DNA from: Lysobacteraceae bacterium
Lineage (GTDB): Bacteria > Pseudomonadota > Gammaproteobacteria > Xanthomonadales > Rhodanobacteraceae
NCBI GenBank assembly: GCA_028871555.1
Contig: JAGWNA010000002.1
Span: 62,001 to 126,000 of the forward strand
DNA: 64,000 nucleotides
Direction: 5' to 3'
Below are positions 63,818 through 64,000 of this stretch, one piece after another; the first letter of the stretch is position 1; each line of letters begins with the position of its first letter. The translations under genes and the position numbers were made by a program. The notes under the pieces are model-generated. The model ran no database searches. It saw only the letters and a program-made list of their open reading frames with translations, and was not told the DNA's origin.

Positions 63818-64000
63818 GTGAAGGACATGCGTTTCGGTTGGCTCGGTGAGTCGCGCCGCGCGACGTTGTGCTCGTTGGTCTCCGCCGAAGTGGCGGAATG
63901 GTCGCGGGAATGGTGGGTTCATCACGCCTCCACCGGAGTCGATGTGCAGTGGGCCGAACATGGCCGTTTCGTTGCCCGGGGCCTGATGCCGTTGGTATCA
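63818..64000 (+). CDS. Unidentified protein, 3' truncated by window (possible FliM/SctQ-like)
   Basis: Open from GTG 63818 (or ATG 63827) to the window end, 61 codons. Reads MRFGWLGESRRATLCSLVSA, EVAEWSREWWVHHASTGVDV, QWAEHGRFVARGLMPLV. It starts 3 bases after flgE and so is in the operon. Trp-rich N-termini of this kind occur in switch-complex proteins (FliM/SctQ), and fliM, fliN and fliP are still missing from the cluster, but the visible part is too short to decide. Confidence 0.45.
   Translation, partial: MKDMRFGWLGESRRATLCSLVSAEVAEWSREWWVHHASTGVDVQWAEHGRFVARGLMPLVS

Noticed and set aside
46553..64000. Non-flagellar type III secretion system
   Set aside because: Rod (flgB, C, F, G), hook (flgD, E), P- and L-ring (flgH, I) and FliE genes are all present, which injectisomes lack.

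Overview
The window is high-GC, densely packed gammaproteobacterial DNA. The best match is the Xanthomonadales, probably Rhodanobacteraceae (Rhodanobacter/Dyella/Frateuria-like). This is inferred from codon and GC character, GTAGGAGC-type palindromic repeats, and the mix of gene families. No species call is possible from the sequence alone.

Positions 1-31300 look like ordinary chromosome. In order they hold: the 3' end of a membrane-anchored carboxylesterase; a leftward group (NAD-dependent epimerase, a 33-residue lysine-rich protein, an HDOD protein); a RIO-family kinase; a leftward FKBP lipoprotein, CDF-like transporter and YaeQ; an OPT-family transporter; an mprF-virJ pair that would make and break lysyl-phosphatidylglycerol; a toxin-antitoxin pair; a coupled rRNA methyltransferase/pseudouridine synthase pair; SelO; tRNA-Arg(CCT); an ALDH7-type dehydrogenase; DUF4190, SDR and methyltransferase genes; pyrD-murB; and the complete potassium operon kdpFABC-kdpDE, preceded by a second tiny membrane-protein gene.

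Positions 31300-45000 hold an Fsr-type MFS exporter, polyphosphate kinase, a hydrolase, an OmpR/EnvZ-type two-component pair, a Gly/Ser-rich secreted protein and an esterase. A small gene graveyard follows: a 5'-truncated S9 peptidase, an IS200 left-end remnant and two decayed antitoxin genes. Then come tRNA-Ala(CGC), RNase D and a SUMF1/FGE-fold protein that lacks the catalytic cysteines.

Positions 45000-46550 form a junction: a strong terminator, an ORF-less group II (IIC-like) intron placed 6 bp after it, a 3' fragment of a tRNA-Leu(CAA) gene that looks like an attachment-site scar, and a lower-GC stretch.

Positions 46553-64000 are one long rightward flagellar operon: TPR gene, fliQ, fliR, flhB, flhA, flgF, flgG, flgA, flgH, flgI, flgB, flgC, fliE, fliF, a 151-residue protein in the fliG slot, fliH, fliI, fliJ, a fliK-like gene, flgD, flgE and the start of another gene. 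Many genes overlap by 4 bp. The parts are divergent and compact: short FliF, no canonical FliG, FlgH without a lipobox, minimal FlgD, and fliP not beside fliQ. Together with the lower GC and the tRNA scar, this suggests a horizontally acquired, atypical (possibly secondary) flagellum. It is the most interesting system in the window.
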